Source of the DNA: Zoroaster sp. YZ-2022
Taxonomy: Eukaryota; Echinodermata; Asteroidea; Forcipulatida; Zoroasteridae
NCBI GenBank assembly: GCA_029582265.1
Contig: CM055828.1
Coordinates: 5,377,402-5,441,401, forward strand
Length of the DNA: 64,000 bases
Direction of reading: 5' to 3'
Shown here: one piece after another, positions 34,399 to 48,261 of the stretch
Layout of the letters: each line of letters opens with the position of its first letter
Numbering within the stretch: position 1 is the stretch's first letter
Program-made: the position numbers and the translations under genes
The notes under the pieces: model-generated
Told to the model about the DNA's origin: nothing
Database searches by the model: none
Seen by the model: only the letters and a program-made list of their open reading frames with translations

Positions 34399-35004
34399 CT
34401 ACTGGTTTTTGGGCAAACCGTCACTGTACCGAACAACCTTGGGCTCATTGGGGTTGGTGAGGAGTGGTGCGGGCCCGGCAGCCTCGTTACCACCTCCAGG
34501 GCAAACATTGCGAACTCCAGAGGTCATCTCACAAATGTACGGGAAAGGCTCTTCGTCACACAGCATATCGGTCCATCGTGGCACAACTAGCTCGGCAAAG
34601 ATTACACAGTTCGGTTGGCCGGGACGTCTTGGACTGTTTGGTCCCCATGCAGTAAATGTAGGGATGGTACCATCGGACCACATAAAGGTCTCTTGTGGGT
34701 TGTTGTCGCTCAGTCCCAACCAAGATGGCTGTGGTGGGATCTCACCGAATATGTTGGCGAGAAAGCCGAAGATGAATTTGTTCTCTTCAGGGCTGTTAAT
34801 GGACACAAGATGACCGACTGCGCTCCCAGAACCGCACCCCGCGAACATGTTGCACACACTCTCGGCCGTCGCAAAGAAATCCGGCAGACCGATATATCGG
34901 TAACAAGAACCTGCGTTCTCTGTCCAGTACGGGGGGCAGTTTGCCTGTACTCTACATAATACTACGCATAACACTAGACATGCCAACACTGCTTTGGAAT
35001 CCAT
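34399..35004 (-). CDS. Secreted C-type lectin 2, intronless
   Basis: 201 residues from the ATG at 35004 (MDSKAVLACLVLCVV). The signal peptide ends near RVQA, then the lectin domain opens CPPYW and CYRYIG and closes FPYICEM. The extra C-x4-C pair (CNMFAGC) matches lectin 1. WLGL and WSDG are kept. The EPN position reads as a Pro/Arg-rich loop (PNSPRRPGQPN) and the WND position is WTD, so calcium coordination is doubtful. The C-terminal tail has one Cys and Gly/Ala/Pro, then a basic end. Overall it is closest to lectin 1 (HLVSIN, IGHLV/VGHLV, similar tail), and the two share upstream sequence, so they are recent duplicates made at DNA level. Confidence 0.9.
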   Translation of the reverse strand: MDSKAVLACLVLCVVLCRVQANCPPYWTENAGSCYRYIGLPDFFATAESVCNMFAGCGSGSAVGHLVSINSPEENKFIFGFLANIFGEIPPQPSWLGLSDNNPQETFMWSDGTIPTFTAWGPNSPRRPGQPNCVIFAELVVPRWTDMLCDEEPFPYICEMTSGVRNVCPGGGNEAAGPAPLLTNPNEPKVVRYSDGLPKNQ

Positions 35005-35130
35005 CTTTGCAGACAAACCGGGGAAATTGCAAAAGAGTGTGTTGTGTCGGTCGTTTGCTCTTTACAGGCAGCAATGAGACGGAGCTAAAAGCGCAATAAT
35101 TCGCCGAATGGACTCGTCTTGACAACCCAA

Positions 35131-35204
35131 TACGCATGCGCCGTGCACTTAATTATGCACAGTTCGGATGGAATGTGATTCGCTGAGAGTTTCGAATGGG
35201 CGTG
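35131..35204 (-). promoter_or_regulatory. Conserved lectin promoter block, copy 2
   Basis: In gene orientation: CACGCCCA, then CTCTCAGCGAATCACATT, then GCGCATGCGTA, followed downstream by GAATTATTGCGCTTTTAGCT. Lectin 1 has the same arrangement. Lectin 4 has GAATTATTTCGCTTTG and a GCGCATG word upstream, a weaker echo. Confidence 0.65.
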
Positions 35205-36225
35205 AGTAATGCTGCGGCGTCAATGGCCTATGATTAGCATAATCCAATCCATACCATCACACCTTTTTACGAGTTACATCATCAAAACGAATCGCCGTGA
35301 GGGATTTCCAGGGATGAAGCAATTTTTTTACTGGGGCAATCTCTCTATAAAAAAAAGTCCAATCTCTCTTTAAAATTTTTTTTTTTTTTAAAGACATAAA
35401 AATAAAATAATGAAAAAAGTGGTATTTATCTATTATTTATTCGATTTTGACATTTTAAAATACATGGACAAAGCACAAATAAATAGCATTTTGAAACCAA
35501 TCAATGAAAAAATAATCACAAAAAATTGCACAAAAAAGAATGAAACATTTATAAAATCTGAATGGCCTATGAAAGTAGGCCTACTCTTGCGACTTATTTT
35601 CAATGGAAAATAACAGGGAAGGTGAGGCGTAAGGGTTGTAAAGATTATATGCCCAAAACGTATAGTTAGGGAAGTCAAAATGTGGTACAGCTCTGAAAAG
35701 TACATGTTTATTTTTGTTAATATACACACCTTGTTTTAATCATTTTTTCCTGTCATTATCAACTTTGAATCATCTGGAATAGAGTGGTACAAGTTAACGC
35801 TGCCTTTCGGTACCAAATGACACCGTCACTTAAATCTATCAACTCATTTCCTTCTTCAGTCATCAGAGGAAATCAGGCGATATGTGACTCACAACATGGG
35901 GGCTAGTCGGAGATATCTCACCCTTGACACCTTGACCTAACCTCGCCATGACTGATGAAGATGTCAACAACGTGGACAAAACCTTGCTCATTGTCATAAA
36001 TATGCATATTCAAATGAGTCTTGTTAAATTTGTATACGCCTACATCATGGCAGTGAGGGTTTTTACACGTGAGCACGAAGATACTGGCTTCGCTTTGCTT
36101 TCAATTCAATAGCATTTCGCCATTCTTTTGAAGAAACACCCAGAGTTAGGTTGTGCGTCTTTAGCAAACTGCCAGCGCATTGTTTCCCTCGCTGTTGTAA
36201 CCGTTCTGGTCTGAGCGCCGACTTC
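35205..36225. other. Lectin 2 / lectin 3 head-to-head spacer
   Basis: About 1.2 kb between divergent lectin starts. The lectin 3 side holds TTCGCTTTGCTTTCAATTCA (36092-36111), which resembles words before lectins 2 and 4. A poly(T/A) run lies at 35370-35410. No other gene is visible. Confidence 0.5.
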
Positions 36226-36753
36226 ATGATGGCGATTCTTCAAGCATTTTCGCTGCTGACTTTGATAGTCCTCGTCGCGGGTGAGTGTCCAGCGGACTTC
36301 ACACCCTATAAAAATGAGGCGTGCTATCTCGCTGTTGCCAAGCCAAGGACTTGGGATGAGGCTGAGAGGCACTGCACCTCGTACACCTCCTGCACGGGGG
36401 GCGACGTTGGTCACCTCGCCTCTATCCATTCTCTCGACGAGAACAACTTCGTCACCACGCTGTATGACATGAACACCGTACAGTCGCCTGGTCCGTTCTG
36501 GATCGGTCTCAATGACAAACGGATAGAGGGTAACTTCCAGTGGAGCGATGGATGGTCTGTCACCTACAGAAACTTCGGCCAGCAACGTCCGATCAACAAT
36601 ATGGCGGAGAACTGCGTCACCGCCCAGGGCTTAGATGGTCTGCAAAAAGGACAGTGGAACGACCAAGTATGTACAATGCTCTACCCGTACGTGTGTATTC
36701 TACCCAATAAGCAACCTGTGACGTGCCCAGTCCAGCCACCACAACCACGTTAA
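36226..36753 (+). CDS. Secreted C-type lectin 3, intronless
   Basis: 175 residues. Two adjacent ATGs begin it (36226 and 36229); the frame is open upstream but lacks a better start. The signal peptide is MAILQAFSLLTLIVLVAG, then the domain opens with ECPADF and CYLAV. It has the extra C-x4-C (CTSYTSC), WIGLND, WSDG, and an intact WND (QWNDQVC), but QRP replaces EPN, so sugar specificity would differ or be lost. It closes YPYVCIL and ends in a short Pro-rich tail with one Cys. It is the only plus-strand member of the local lectin group and lies head-to-head with lectin 2. Confidence 0.88.
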   Translation: MMAILQAFSLLTLIVLVAGECPADFTPYKNEACYLAVAKPRTWDEAERHCTSYTSCTGGDVGHLASIHSLDENNFVTTLYDMNTVQSPGPFWIGLNDKRIEGNFQWSDGWSVTYRNFGQQRPINNMAENCVTAQGLDGLQKGQWNDQVCTMLYPYVCILPNKQPVTCPVQPPQPR

Positions 36754-38159
36754 ACTTAAACTAGTGAACTCAAAGGGCATTCAGCGGGGTTTTTACAACG
36801 AGACTAATCGTAGGTTTGGATCAAAATATGGTGGCATCTGACAAAACATTACAGTAAGCTGTCTTGCACCAGAGCAAAATCACCTTTACAAGTAGACGAC
36901 CTTTGAACTTGGCCTGGATAACGCAAGAGCGAAAAGGTGACTTCGACATCTCGAGAACTGAGGAATCGACAATGGGGCAGAAACCGGACTCTTAAAGAAA
37001 AATGACTTGAAATGCCAACGGACTAGTCGTTCTAACAATATTTCATCCATCTTTAATTCTGTTTTCAATGTCATTTATTGAATAACCTGATGTGTATATT
37101 TCTTTGCTCCGAGTTCACATTCAGTACCGGTGGTATGTCAATATTGTCCGAAGTTGTTTGAACTATTGGTGCATCAAACATCCGTGAGTGGCATCATGAT
37201 CTAATTGGACACAAATTACAAACCAATAGAATCTCGGTCTTTCCTTTTATAAATCAGTAGTTATGAGTCTTGGTTTCAAGCAACATAACAACATCAACCA
37301 TATCAGTATTACAGTAAATCGAACTTAAAATTGTAAACCATAACGTTTTAATTTCGTGAAAACATCAACAGTCATTTTTGCTTTTACTGCAAAACGGCCG
37401 TTGCATGTTTGACAAAATGTATACCGCCATTATTAGTAAAGTTATTCGTTCGATGAAGAAAAACTTAATATTTGAGAGAGATCCTGTAAGAAAATATAGA
37501 AAAAAATGAATGCAAAGGGCAAGTGCTATTTCCTCCACTGGTTAATAACTTAGAAGGACATATGTTTTTACAAAGATAAATTGTTATTTCTGTTTATACA
37601 AACAATTGATGACATTTTGCAATGCAGTGATTGGATCATTAATGATTGGATCATTAAACAGTCGTCAACACATCTTATCTTTTTCTGTGTTTCTATTTAT
37701 AGCATATTTATGAATATATGTGTATTAATATAATGTCTACAGGCCTGCAACAGTACTCTGGGCGGTTTGACATACCGATACAACCCCGCCCAAAAACTAA
37801 TCTCTCCATTCCCTCCAGCCACAATATTCCACTAGAGGCGTGTCCAGGATTTTCAGAGTGGGGGGCAACACGTTTTGGGTGATTGTACAAAAACATTGTA
37901 TACCAGCAAAAACACAAATTTACCGACGGACAAATATGGACCAACAAGTGGGGGAATGGCCACTATCCCCACCCTCCCCCAACCCCACGGCTTCTCTAAC
38001 ACATTACGTCATCATCCGGTTCAAATATAGGACCTTATGATTGGACACTGAAATGAAATATCCTTATTAGCTTGAGACTAAATCACTAGTAATCAGTAGC
38101 GACTCATTTTCACCGTTTACAGCCACGGCCCTCCCTCCCATTGCTTCTTCAACAATATC
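36754..38159. other. Intergenic DNA with one MITE-like segment
   Basis: 37833-38175 is bounded by GAGGCGTGTCCAGGATTTTC and TTGACACGCCC, so it is probably a hAT-like non-autonomous element. The rest is AT-rich and has no supported gene. Confidence 0.5.
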
Positions 38160-38375
38160 TTGACACGCCCATCATAAATAAATTTTAAAAAATGAAATAA
38201 ATAAATAAAAATAAATTAATTAAAAAATAAATAAAATAAATAAATAAATAAACAAACAAATAAATAAACAAATAAATAAACAAATAAATAAATAAACGAA
38301 TAAATAAATAAACGAATAAATAAATAAACGAACGAACGAACGAACGAACGAACGAATGAATGAATGAATATTGAA
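38160..38375. repeat. AAAT/AAAC/AACG tetranucleotide tract
   Basis: A compound microsatellite moving from AAAT through AAAC mixtures to AACG and AATG repeats. Minus-strand open frame (FIYLFVYLFI) is repeat-derived. Confidence 0.9.
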
Positions 38376-40160
<1,785 letters not shown>

Positions 40161-40189
40161 AAATTTAAAAAATATAAAATAAATGGGGC

Positions 40190-40440
40190 TCGGGACTCGG
40201 CGGCTCTGTCAACGATCGACCCACTGGTTTGTTCAATCGCGGACATGCCAGAGTTGGTACGCCCGGTTCGAATCCAGCTCCTGACACAGGGACATGATAG
40301 CTGTCGACACAGCAATGGCTTGGGAACCATCATGTCTCTCCCCTAAAGGAGTTGGGTAGTACGGGCGGGGAAGGACAAAGAGGGACCGGGGGATAGTCAC
40401 CCCCCCCCCCAGAAGGGTGCGTAAGGAGATCATTACTCTG
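40190..40440 (-). mobile_element. tRNA-like SINE candidate
   Basis: A GGTTCGAATCC/GGATTCGAACC B-box word at 40264-40274, a GGGGATAGTCACC..GTCTCTCCCC body, and the A/T-rich tail at lower coordinates suggest a minus-strand SINE. The tRNA head is too diverged to assign an amino acid. Confidence 0.4.
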
Positions 40441-43400
40441 GTTGATACTAGACTTTGAGTCTCCCAAATGCCAGGTCGACATTCCGACTAACTTCCTGCA
40501 GAAATTTGATCTAACTAAAAGAAATTATTGTATGTAAAAAAGTTTATAAGATTCCAGCATTATATTATAAGTTTCCCCACAAATAACAAGGGGTCGTTCG
40601 TTTTAAGTGATTCATGGCTCCAATTATAACACGAACAAAAAATGGAGCCAAAGTGTCAATGTGCGTTGTAACTAAATGCTTGCTATAGCGGTAGTATTCA
40701 TACCGGCGTTGAGGTTATGTCTTCGTACACCTGCGAACCAACTTCGTCCTGAAAACTTTGAACACGGTCCCCAGTAATTCTACCTAGACCCCCCGGGCGT
40801 GCAGTCCTATCACCAAATAAGGACTTTTTGTTAACCAGTTCCTTCTCTTTAATCAATTTGACATCGATGAGTCATATCGACGTGGGAAGGGGCTTATGGC
40901 GGGGACAAAGATAGATAGGATCATTGTTCTTAACACCATTCAGGAAGTTTACTAATTTCTGTGGTTGGCTATCCAAGGTACGCAATGGTACCCTAAGTCC
41001 ATCTTTGGAGGTAAGCAAATAAGTGTATTATAAGGGCAGTGACACATAGAGTGATACATATGGGCGGGGAGGGGAAGAATGAAAAGTCATAGCAGAAATT
41101 TGATGTTGTGTAACTTCAACCCTGTGCAAAAATTGGCATTAGTTGAAGATGCATAATTATCTTCAACTAATTGAGTATAAATTTCGTATTAATTAAAAGT
41201 ACACATCAGAGATAATGTTGTGTACTCATGCTTGATATGAATCAAATCAATATGATTGTGTATGATACATGAGAGTTTCAGCTCACAATGGAAGGTCCAG
41301 ATTTGTTGGTCGAATTCAGCTAATGCGATATATATCTTATGCATGAATACAGGCAGGAGAATTGCCAGCCACGCCCCTACCTCACCCTGATTTCACAGGC
41401 AATAATTATGAATACGTTTATTCTCATCTGTACCCACTATAATAAACAATTGGAATCTTTTGAAGAGTAAATTCCACGTGTTTCGCTATTTTACCGGTAA
41501 TTTTGATTTTGTTTTTCAGTACATTTAATTTGTTTAAGAGACGTTAAACATTTTCAAATGAGATTATTCCACTAAATTATTCACCGAAGAGTTGTAACAC
41601 GGTCAATACACGTCATTATTTGACCAGCAATTAAAATATGACGTCATTTTATTCTGTGAAAGGTGAAACAAAAATTACTTTCCTCTACTAAAAGAGCAAT
41701 GCATAGGTCTACGGATTTAAACAAACAAAAACAATGACGGGAAAATAACTAAGGATTCACATGGATATTTGAATCTGTAATTGTACATAATGTGCTTGTA
41801 ATATTAGTGGATCCAGGGAGAGGGCGGGGCAAACGGGCATGGCCCCCTTTTATCGCCGTGCACGTAAATGTATGATAGTTTTGTGTCTCCTTGTTTTGCC
41901 GTATGCCCCCCTTTTTCGAGACCTTGATCCGCCCCTTGCTTGTAAAGTTAACAAAGAACAAAGAAACGTTGAATTGTCAAGTTTTAGAAAAGGATCAACT
42001 TTGCAAAGTCAAAATTGATATTCATTGATAACAAGTTGTTTAATTGATTAATATTAACTTCCATATCAAACGAGTAAAAAATGTACGGCGGATATAAATT
42101 ATATCATGTATGATATGAAATGTGAGCAAAAAATACTAATTTATCCAAGGCCGGTTCGTATGCTAACAAAACAAAATTGTAAATGTATAATTAGACGCTG
42201 TACACTTTGTTAGGCACGATTGGGCGATAAAAAGCGCCCATCATATCACATCATCCCCTCAACACTGTCATTTCTATGTATTGCATGGTTTAAAAACAGT
42301 ATTATACCATACTATGGGAAATGTATGTAAACACATTATCATTAAGAGATATGTATCCAAACCAACCTCTACGTTTCTGCTTATTTCATGATTTCGTTAA
42401 TGAGAAAATAATGACAATGCATCCATAATTGTCTTATTCATTCTCTTATTCATTCTCTTATTCATTATACATTTTCTTATTCAATTCATTTGGGAAATAA
42501 TTTGATTGCACCTGCGACAGAAAATATTTCAACAGATGTTTGATACCATCGTCAACTTTACACCAAGTCAGTTTAAATCTGTGACAATTTATGTTTTTCG
42601 AGAATACCAGAAATGTGTAGGAATACACTGCCACGTGACTGTTCTTTGTGATTTTCGTCTGAGCCAAAGTAATAATGTCATGTTAAGAAAAATAACCAAA
42701 CCATTCTGTAAGTGTTACATCATAGAACAATAACGAATTCAAGATTGTGCAGAACTGGCCGCCACGATTGCGTGTGAATGTGACATCACACTTCGGTACT
42801 ATATAGATGCAGGTAAAAAAAAAACATTACAGCAATTAAATACAAGTCCCAGCTGTATTTTTCGTTCTGTATGATGACTATGGAATATCGTTTATTATTC
42901 ATTAGATTAAAAAAGAGTTAATTTGTTCAAGAAGAAAAAGTGAAACATTAAAAAATGTATGAAACTTCCAGTGCAAACCTACAATCAAAATGCGCGCCTA
43001 GCACGGGACACTATCGGGGCTCTTGACGGTGTATGACTACAGCGCCCCCAGGTGGTTGAACACGGGTTAACTCACTTGTCAACATTTTTAATTTTAACTC
43101 ACTTGTCAACATTTTAGTGACCTGACTTTATCTCAAACTTTTTCACAAATCTTGTGTTTCTTTCATGTCTGTTTTTAACTCTGTTTCAAGTCATTGTTAT
43201 GCGCTTTTGATCATTTCTATGTAAAGAGCGCAATATAAATTTTTAAATTATTATTATTATGAAATGAAAAAAGAACTCGAGATTTTATAGCCTTGCACTT
43301 TGCTGGGGACGGAACCACATAATGTTGTCTTTATTTGCAGGGTTGAAGCTGTAGAGGGCGTTATTTCCCAAAAAATATCTAGCCCCCAAAATGGTTTTTA

Positions 43401-44541
43401 CTGTAATATGAAAACCTACCCTTCCTACCTTGCCACACCCCTCCCACCACTATATTTTTCACCCGTTTCCCTGGACTATCGCCCTGGGTCCATGGATGGT
43501 CCATGGATGGCCCCTGGATACCTCACATGGGCCTAACACCACCCCCCCCCCTTTGCACCAGACCAGTGTTCATTGACCACGCTTACAATTTGCGAAAACG
43601 GAAGGCATTAAAATAATACCGGTAGTTCAGCAGAAACAAAAGTATTCCGAGTAATTCCCGTTGCAGAAATATACAAACATAATAAATCTATTAAAGCAAT
43701 ATAAAGAGACATCAATGACACAACACATATATATAAAGATGTAAAATGGAAACATTTGGTTCTTTTATTTCTATCTGGTTTCTTTATTTTTAAATTTTCT
43801 GGTAACATATTCGACCGACTGACAATCGTACAGACATACGGATTGTTGAAACACAGATAATTAAAACAAAACAATCAAAGGAGTTGAGATCAGTTCTAAT
43901 CCGTCGCGTTTCAACTTTTTTTAAACTCTCATCTTAAGAAGTTCCATTTTCAGTCAACGGAAGGCAATGTAGGTTTGGACAATTCAGTAACAACAGTTAA
44001 CCTCTCTGATATTTCATAATGTCTGAATGAAATAATGGTCGTCTAATTAAGGAACTTCAAAACTGACTACTGTTGTGTCCTATATTATTGTACTTAAATG
44101 CTCGCCTCGTCTCCCCCGCCAATGTTGGATAAAACAAACATGTTCGATGCAACACCGTGGTACGGTATTACCCGCGGTAATTTAGTTATTCTGTATTTTA
44201 CTCTACACTGGCCGAGGAGTGAGGGAGCTATTTCAAAACTGGTTTTGGTGTGAAAGTTCATCAATCTTCACGTTATTGTTATGAGTTCAGAATAAAGTTC
44301 ATGAGTTTTTAAGCGTCTTCAAGATATGGTCTTTGGCCGTACATCGGCTGAAGTGGTCCGTATAAAACTGCGCTCCGTTGTTGAGGATAAGAGCGAGAAG
44401 ATGGGACGATATGTTGAATGTCACTGGTGGTAAATCATAATGGGATGGGGCAATCTTGTTTGAAAGATTTGTTTCAGCGATGCACTGTCTTGTTGCTGTA
44501 TTGCAGCAAATGTCAAAGGTATTGTTTCATTATTAATGATT
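40441..44541. other. Long intergenic stretch, sparse repeats
   Basis: Holds a hAT-like MITE at 41808-41939, and a LINE-tail-like AAGAGCGCAATATAAAT..ATTATTATTAT at 43220-43258. A C-rich run lies near 43540. I see no exon with support on either strand. Confidence 0.5.
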
Positions 44542-45081
44542 CTATACGCCTGATCTTGGTGGCGTTGGTACTCCCGGTTGCTGTGGCATCCTACGTACCA
44601 TCTGGCATACAAAGGGTGAGGTCTGCAAGCAAGCTTCGTCACTCCAAGTACCTGTCTGACCGTTGCGCTGGAAACAATCTGCCGGCTGACCGTTCATGGA
44701 GCTGCCGTTAGGCTCTCCAGGGGCGAAGTTCTTGTAGGGGTACTGAGTGCTTGGGGTGCCATCTGCCCAGACGTACTGTCCCTCAGTCAACACGTCGTTC
44801 AACCCAATCCACGAGGTTGCGATGGGATCGGACTTAAGACCCAGGAAGATGCTGAGGCGATCATTCATTGTTTTTTCGGTGATCTTCAGGAGAGAGGCCG
44901 AAGCGCCGGTCAAACATGAGGCAAACCTCGAGCACGTAGTCTGAGCTTCTTCCCATGTTACTGGGGTCTTGAAGTATCGTAGGCAGTAGTCGCCAGAAAT
45001 GGACCAGTAAGGTGGGCAGTCCTGTGCCGCTACGAACGTAACAGCCGCCAGGAGCAGCAAACATTTAGCTAACGCCTGCAT
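44542..45081 (-). CDS. Secreted C-type lectin 4 with EPN motif, intronless
   Basis: 179 residues from the ATG at 45081. The signal peptide MQALAKCLLLLAAVTFVAA precedes a lectin domain opening CPPYW and CLRYF and closing SPFVCQM. WIGLND and WADG are present. It is the only copy with EPN (PGEPNGSS), the mannose-type calcium/sugar motif; its partner motif reads WSD (TWSDEAC), near the usual WND. The extra C-x4-C (CSRFASC) is present, but unlike the other three there is no tail Cys to pair with it. The tail is short and Pro-rich. It is the best candidate in the group for real sugar binding, and sits about 8 kb from lectin 3. Confidence 0.9.
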   Translation of the reverse strand: MQALAKCLLLLAAVTFVAAQDCPPYWSISGDYCLRYFKTPVTWEEAQTTCSRFASCLTGASASLLKITEKTMNDRLSIFLGLKSDPIATSWIGLNDVLTEGQYVWADGTPSTQYPYKNFAPGEPNGSSMNGQPADCFQRNGQTGTWSDEACLQTSPFVCQMVRRMPQQPGVPTPPRSGV

Positions 45082-45828
45082 CTTGGTGGTTCCCAGAAGT
45101 TTGTCTTTTCGTGTTTCGATCTGTGTCTTTCCACAACGATATGCGTCTTAGTTAGCTGCCCAAGCGTCGAATGCATGTGAACCGGCAAAGCGAAATAATT
45201 CAGCCAACACTCAGCCAAAAAATCGAACACGAAAGCCCATGCGCGGCAGACTTCGAGAACTCCGCCCATATATTTGCATATTAAGCAGAGGGTGTGTTGA
45301 ATAAGTTATTACAAAGGTTGGAGCCAGAAATAAGGGATGAAGGACATGCAGTGAGTGAGTCGACAGATTAAACATTTACACTGTATTCATGAAGCGACCA
45401 TGCTCTAATTATAGATGTGTCCTGTTTTTCCAAAACAAAGGCTGACCCGATGGTCAGAATTAGGGGGGATATCTTTGTTTTTAATCAGTCAATGTTGGAT
45501 TTATGATAGGCATGCACGTATTATTATCCACTATATTTTATATATATATTTGTTTGTTTTGTGTATATATTTGTTTGTTTTGCCAATTTTTCTTTGCTCG
45601 CGAACCGTTTATAATATACCAGGTCAGTTTCTCCATATAAATCTACTTTGTGTACAATCACATAAAAGGCTTGTGTCCCGTTAATTGTGTGATCCCCGCT
45701 ACTGCCGTTACCCGGGTTGTTTGCATCGGGGCTTGATCCCCGGCTACTCGGCAGATATGGTTTGGCCTCTGACCTGGCCCCACAGAGCAATAGATAATTG
45801 GCATAAGTGGACCGCCCACCAACATAGG

Positions 45829-45900
45829 GGCTGGTTAGCTCAGTTGGTAGAGCGCTCGTACAGTAATCGAGAGGTCGCGGGTTCGAGTCCGGCATCAGCC
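45829..45900 (+). pseudogene. tRNA-like sequence (Thr AGT-like), probably SINE head
   Basis: 72 nt with a full seven-pair acceptor stem (one G-T) and a perfect D stem. The anticodon stem has a T-T clash, the T stem a G-G clash, and position 33 is C instead of T; by position the anticodon would be AGT. The flank CCAATTTTTCTTTGGTCGCG is repeated at 45582, so this is a dispersed repeat rather than a working tRNA gene. Confidence 0.6.
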
Positions 45901-46445
45901 AATTTTTCTTTGGTCGCGAACCGTTTATATATATATATATATTATATATATATTATATAGGACATACAAACGAACGGAGAGGACGAACGAGACATGGACA
46001 AACAAAGCTGGACAATACAATATCGGCGATGATTTTAAGGCATCTTAAAATGTTGGTATATAATTGCCCCAAATTATACTACCTTATAGTTGTAAAACTG
46101 ACTCATTTTGGTGGAAAGGAATCTTTCCTACAATGTTGCTCTCTAAGCAATGTTGTCACTGAGTAAGCATAATAATGTTCGATCTCCATTCACACTAAGT
46201 GTTTGGACAGGAATTGTAAAAACGATGAAAAAGAAAATTAACATTAACAATATTTATAATTAGCAAACAGTGTTAAAATAGATTACCCATTGTTTTACCA
46301 AATTTTCTTGATGCTTTTTTTCCTTTTTTCACTCCGTTTTAAAGTGATATTTTCAATCATTTTACCTTTAATTAAAATTACTCGTCTCTAAATGTTCATA
46401 CTTTTTCTCGAAAGAAATAATCAAGTCTGACAATTTATTGCTTTA

Positions 46446-46795
46446 GCAGGTCGGGGGCGAAGAGGGTAATGTCCATTTAGTTCCGTCCATTTAGTTGCCC
46501 TGCATGTAAATTTACAATAGCTTTTTGTGACCCCATTTTGTAATTTATTTATTTATTTATTTGTAGTTATTTATTATTCATATTATTTTTAAAAAAAATT
46601 ATAACTACTATTTTGCATTTATACTACAGGTCCTTTAGGTTGGTAAGCAGTTTGCAACAGCTAATTCTCTATTTATTAAACTGTTTAATTTTATTTATTT
46701 ATTTATTTTATTTTATTTTTTTGGTTGGGGGACAGTGTGCTCCTCCCTTTTCCATGTGCCCCCTTTTTTCTAGACCTTCGACACGCCCCTGATTT
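46446..46795. mobile_element. Degraded hAT-like MITE
   Basis: Bounded by GGTCGGGGGCG and CTTCGACACGCCCCTG with inner CCATGTGCCCCCTTTTTTC. The interior is interrupted by TTTA-rich sequence. It resembles 41808-41939 and 33141-33297. Confidence 0.4.
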
Positions 46796-47023
46796 ATTGT
46801 TTTAAATGTAAGAAAATATTGTCGGCGCACAGTGAAGAAAAAACCCCGAGTCATTGACGAGCAGTGAGTCATTTAGGCTCTAGATGAATAAGATGGCACC
46901 GCTTGGCACGAACCCAGCACGGAAATTGATTCCCTCAAGGTTTTACTTCCTACAAATCTTTGATTAAAAAGCCTCGAAAGGTCAAGGAGGGGTGAATATG
47001 GGATCATACACAAAACAAACAAA

Positions 47024-47226
<203 letters not shown>

Positions 47227-47269
47227 ACACAAACAATGGTATCTGTTATTGTCTTTCCATAGTTTTGCT

Positions 47270-47917
47270 TAAAGGGACGATATTGCACGAGCATGAAATC
47301 AGAGTGGTAGTTTTAGATAGGATGCTAGCTATAGGATTCTAGCCAGCCAAACGTCATCGGGCAAGCTCGGTGGTTGAGAGGTAAGACGTCTGCACTAATA
47401 AGCAGGAGGTCGTGGGTTCGAATCCCGCCCGAGTTGCCTGCACAGTTTTTTTTCCACAGACACTCGGTTTTTAGATTAAAACAGTGACTGAAAAAATACC
47501 CCACATATTACCATTGCTGCTGAATGAGCCAGTTATTTTCAGTCACTGTGTTCATCTTAAAATAGGACACTGATTCTATGTTGAAAGTCTGCTCTGATCG
47601 TCACGATATTGTCCCTTTAATATAAAGATGTGAAAGTTTCGCACAGGAGAAGAACTAACACAATAGAATCACATTATAGGTTGGTGAAATTCTTGCGTCG
47701 GGAGATAAATAATATTGATTTAATTTTGCCCTACACCGATGTGTGTATAGCACTGTATACTCAGTGCTTTCCGAGTGTCTGTGAAAAAACTACACAGGCG
47801 ACTCGGGCGGGATTCAAACCCACGACCTCCTGCTTACATGTGCAGACGTCTTAACCTCTCGACCACCGAGCTTGCCCGATGACAATTGGCCGGCTAGAAT
47901 CCCATATAGCAGCGGGT
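47270..47917. mobile_element. TTAAAGGGAC MITE with inverted tRNA-like pair
   Basis: TTAAAGGGACGATATTGCAC at 47270 and its counterpart GTCACGATATTGTCCCTTTAA ending near 47620 bound a MITE related to 4842-5045. Inside, 47361-47437 is a tRNA-like sequence (B box GGTTCGAATCC, acceptor ends GCTCGG and CCGAGTT, Ile AAT-like anticodon loop with one extra base). A reverse-complement copy lies at 47798-47876; the longer inverted arms run 47325-47470 and 47770-47917. The overlap of two inverted systems suggests nested insertion. Confidence 0.65.
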
Positions 47918-48045
47918 TCCGCGATTATTAGGTGTGTGCATAACTGCATACGGTGATTTTGGTAATACTGTTATTTTCCAGTAATTAAAGAAAATGTGGA
48001 AGGTTTTTTATGGGTAATATCATAAATCTATTACCTAGACGTCTG

Positions 48046-48261
48046 GTAACCCTAACTACTCCAAATCCTCCAAAATCCTTTTTTTGGTTTTGCCTGATTT
48101 TGACGGATTCAGTACTCCACAGTATAGCCCAGCGAATAGAGCATGTAGCCATGTGTATACCAAATCCATCAAACTCCACCGGCTGCTTTTGTTGGATTCA
48201 GGACTGTGTATAGCTAAACCATGGGTGCTTTGGTTTCTAGCCAAAATCCCTAGGGGGTTAC
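48046..48261. mobile_element. TTAA-family MITE, degraded ends
   Basis: TAACCCTAACTACTCCAAAT at the left and CCCTAGGGGGTTA at the right, with the CCAAAATCC/TTTGGTT interior typical of the CCCTAACCCCCTA group. Confidence 0.65.

Noticed and set aside
45829..45900. Functional tRNA-Thr gene
   Set aside because: Clashes in two stems, C at position 33 and repeat-like flanks indicate a SINE-type pseudogene.
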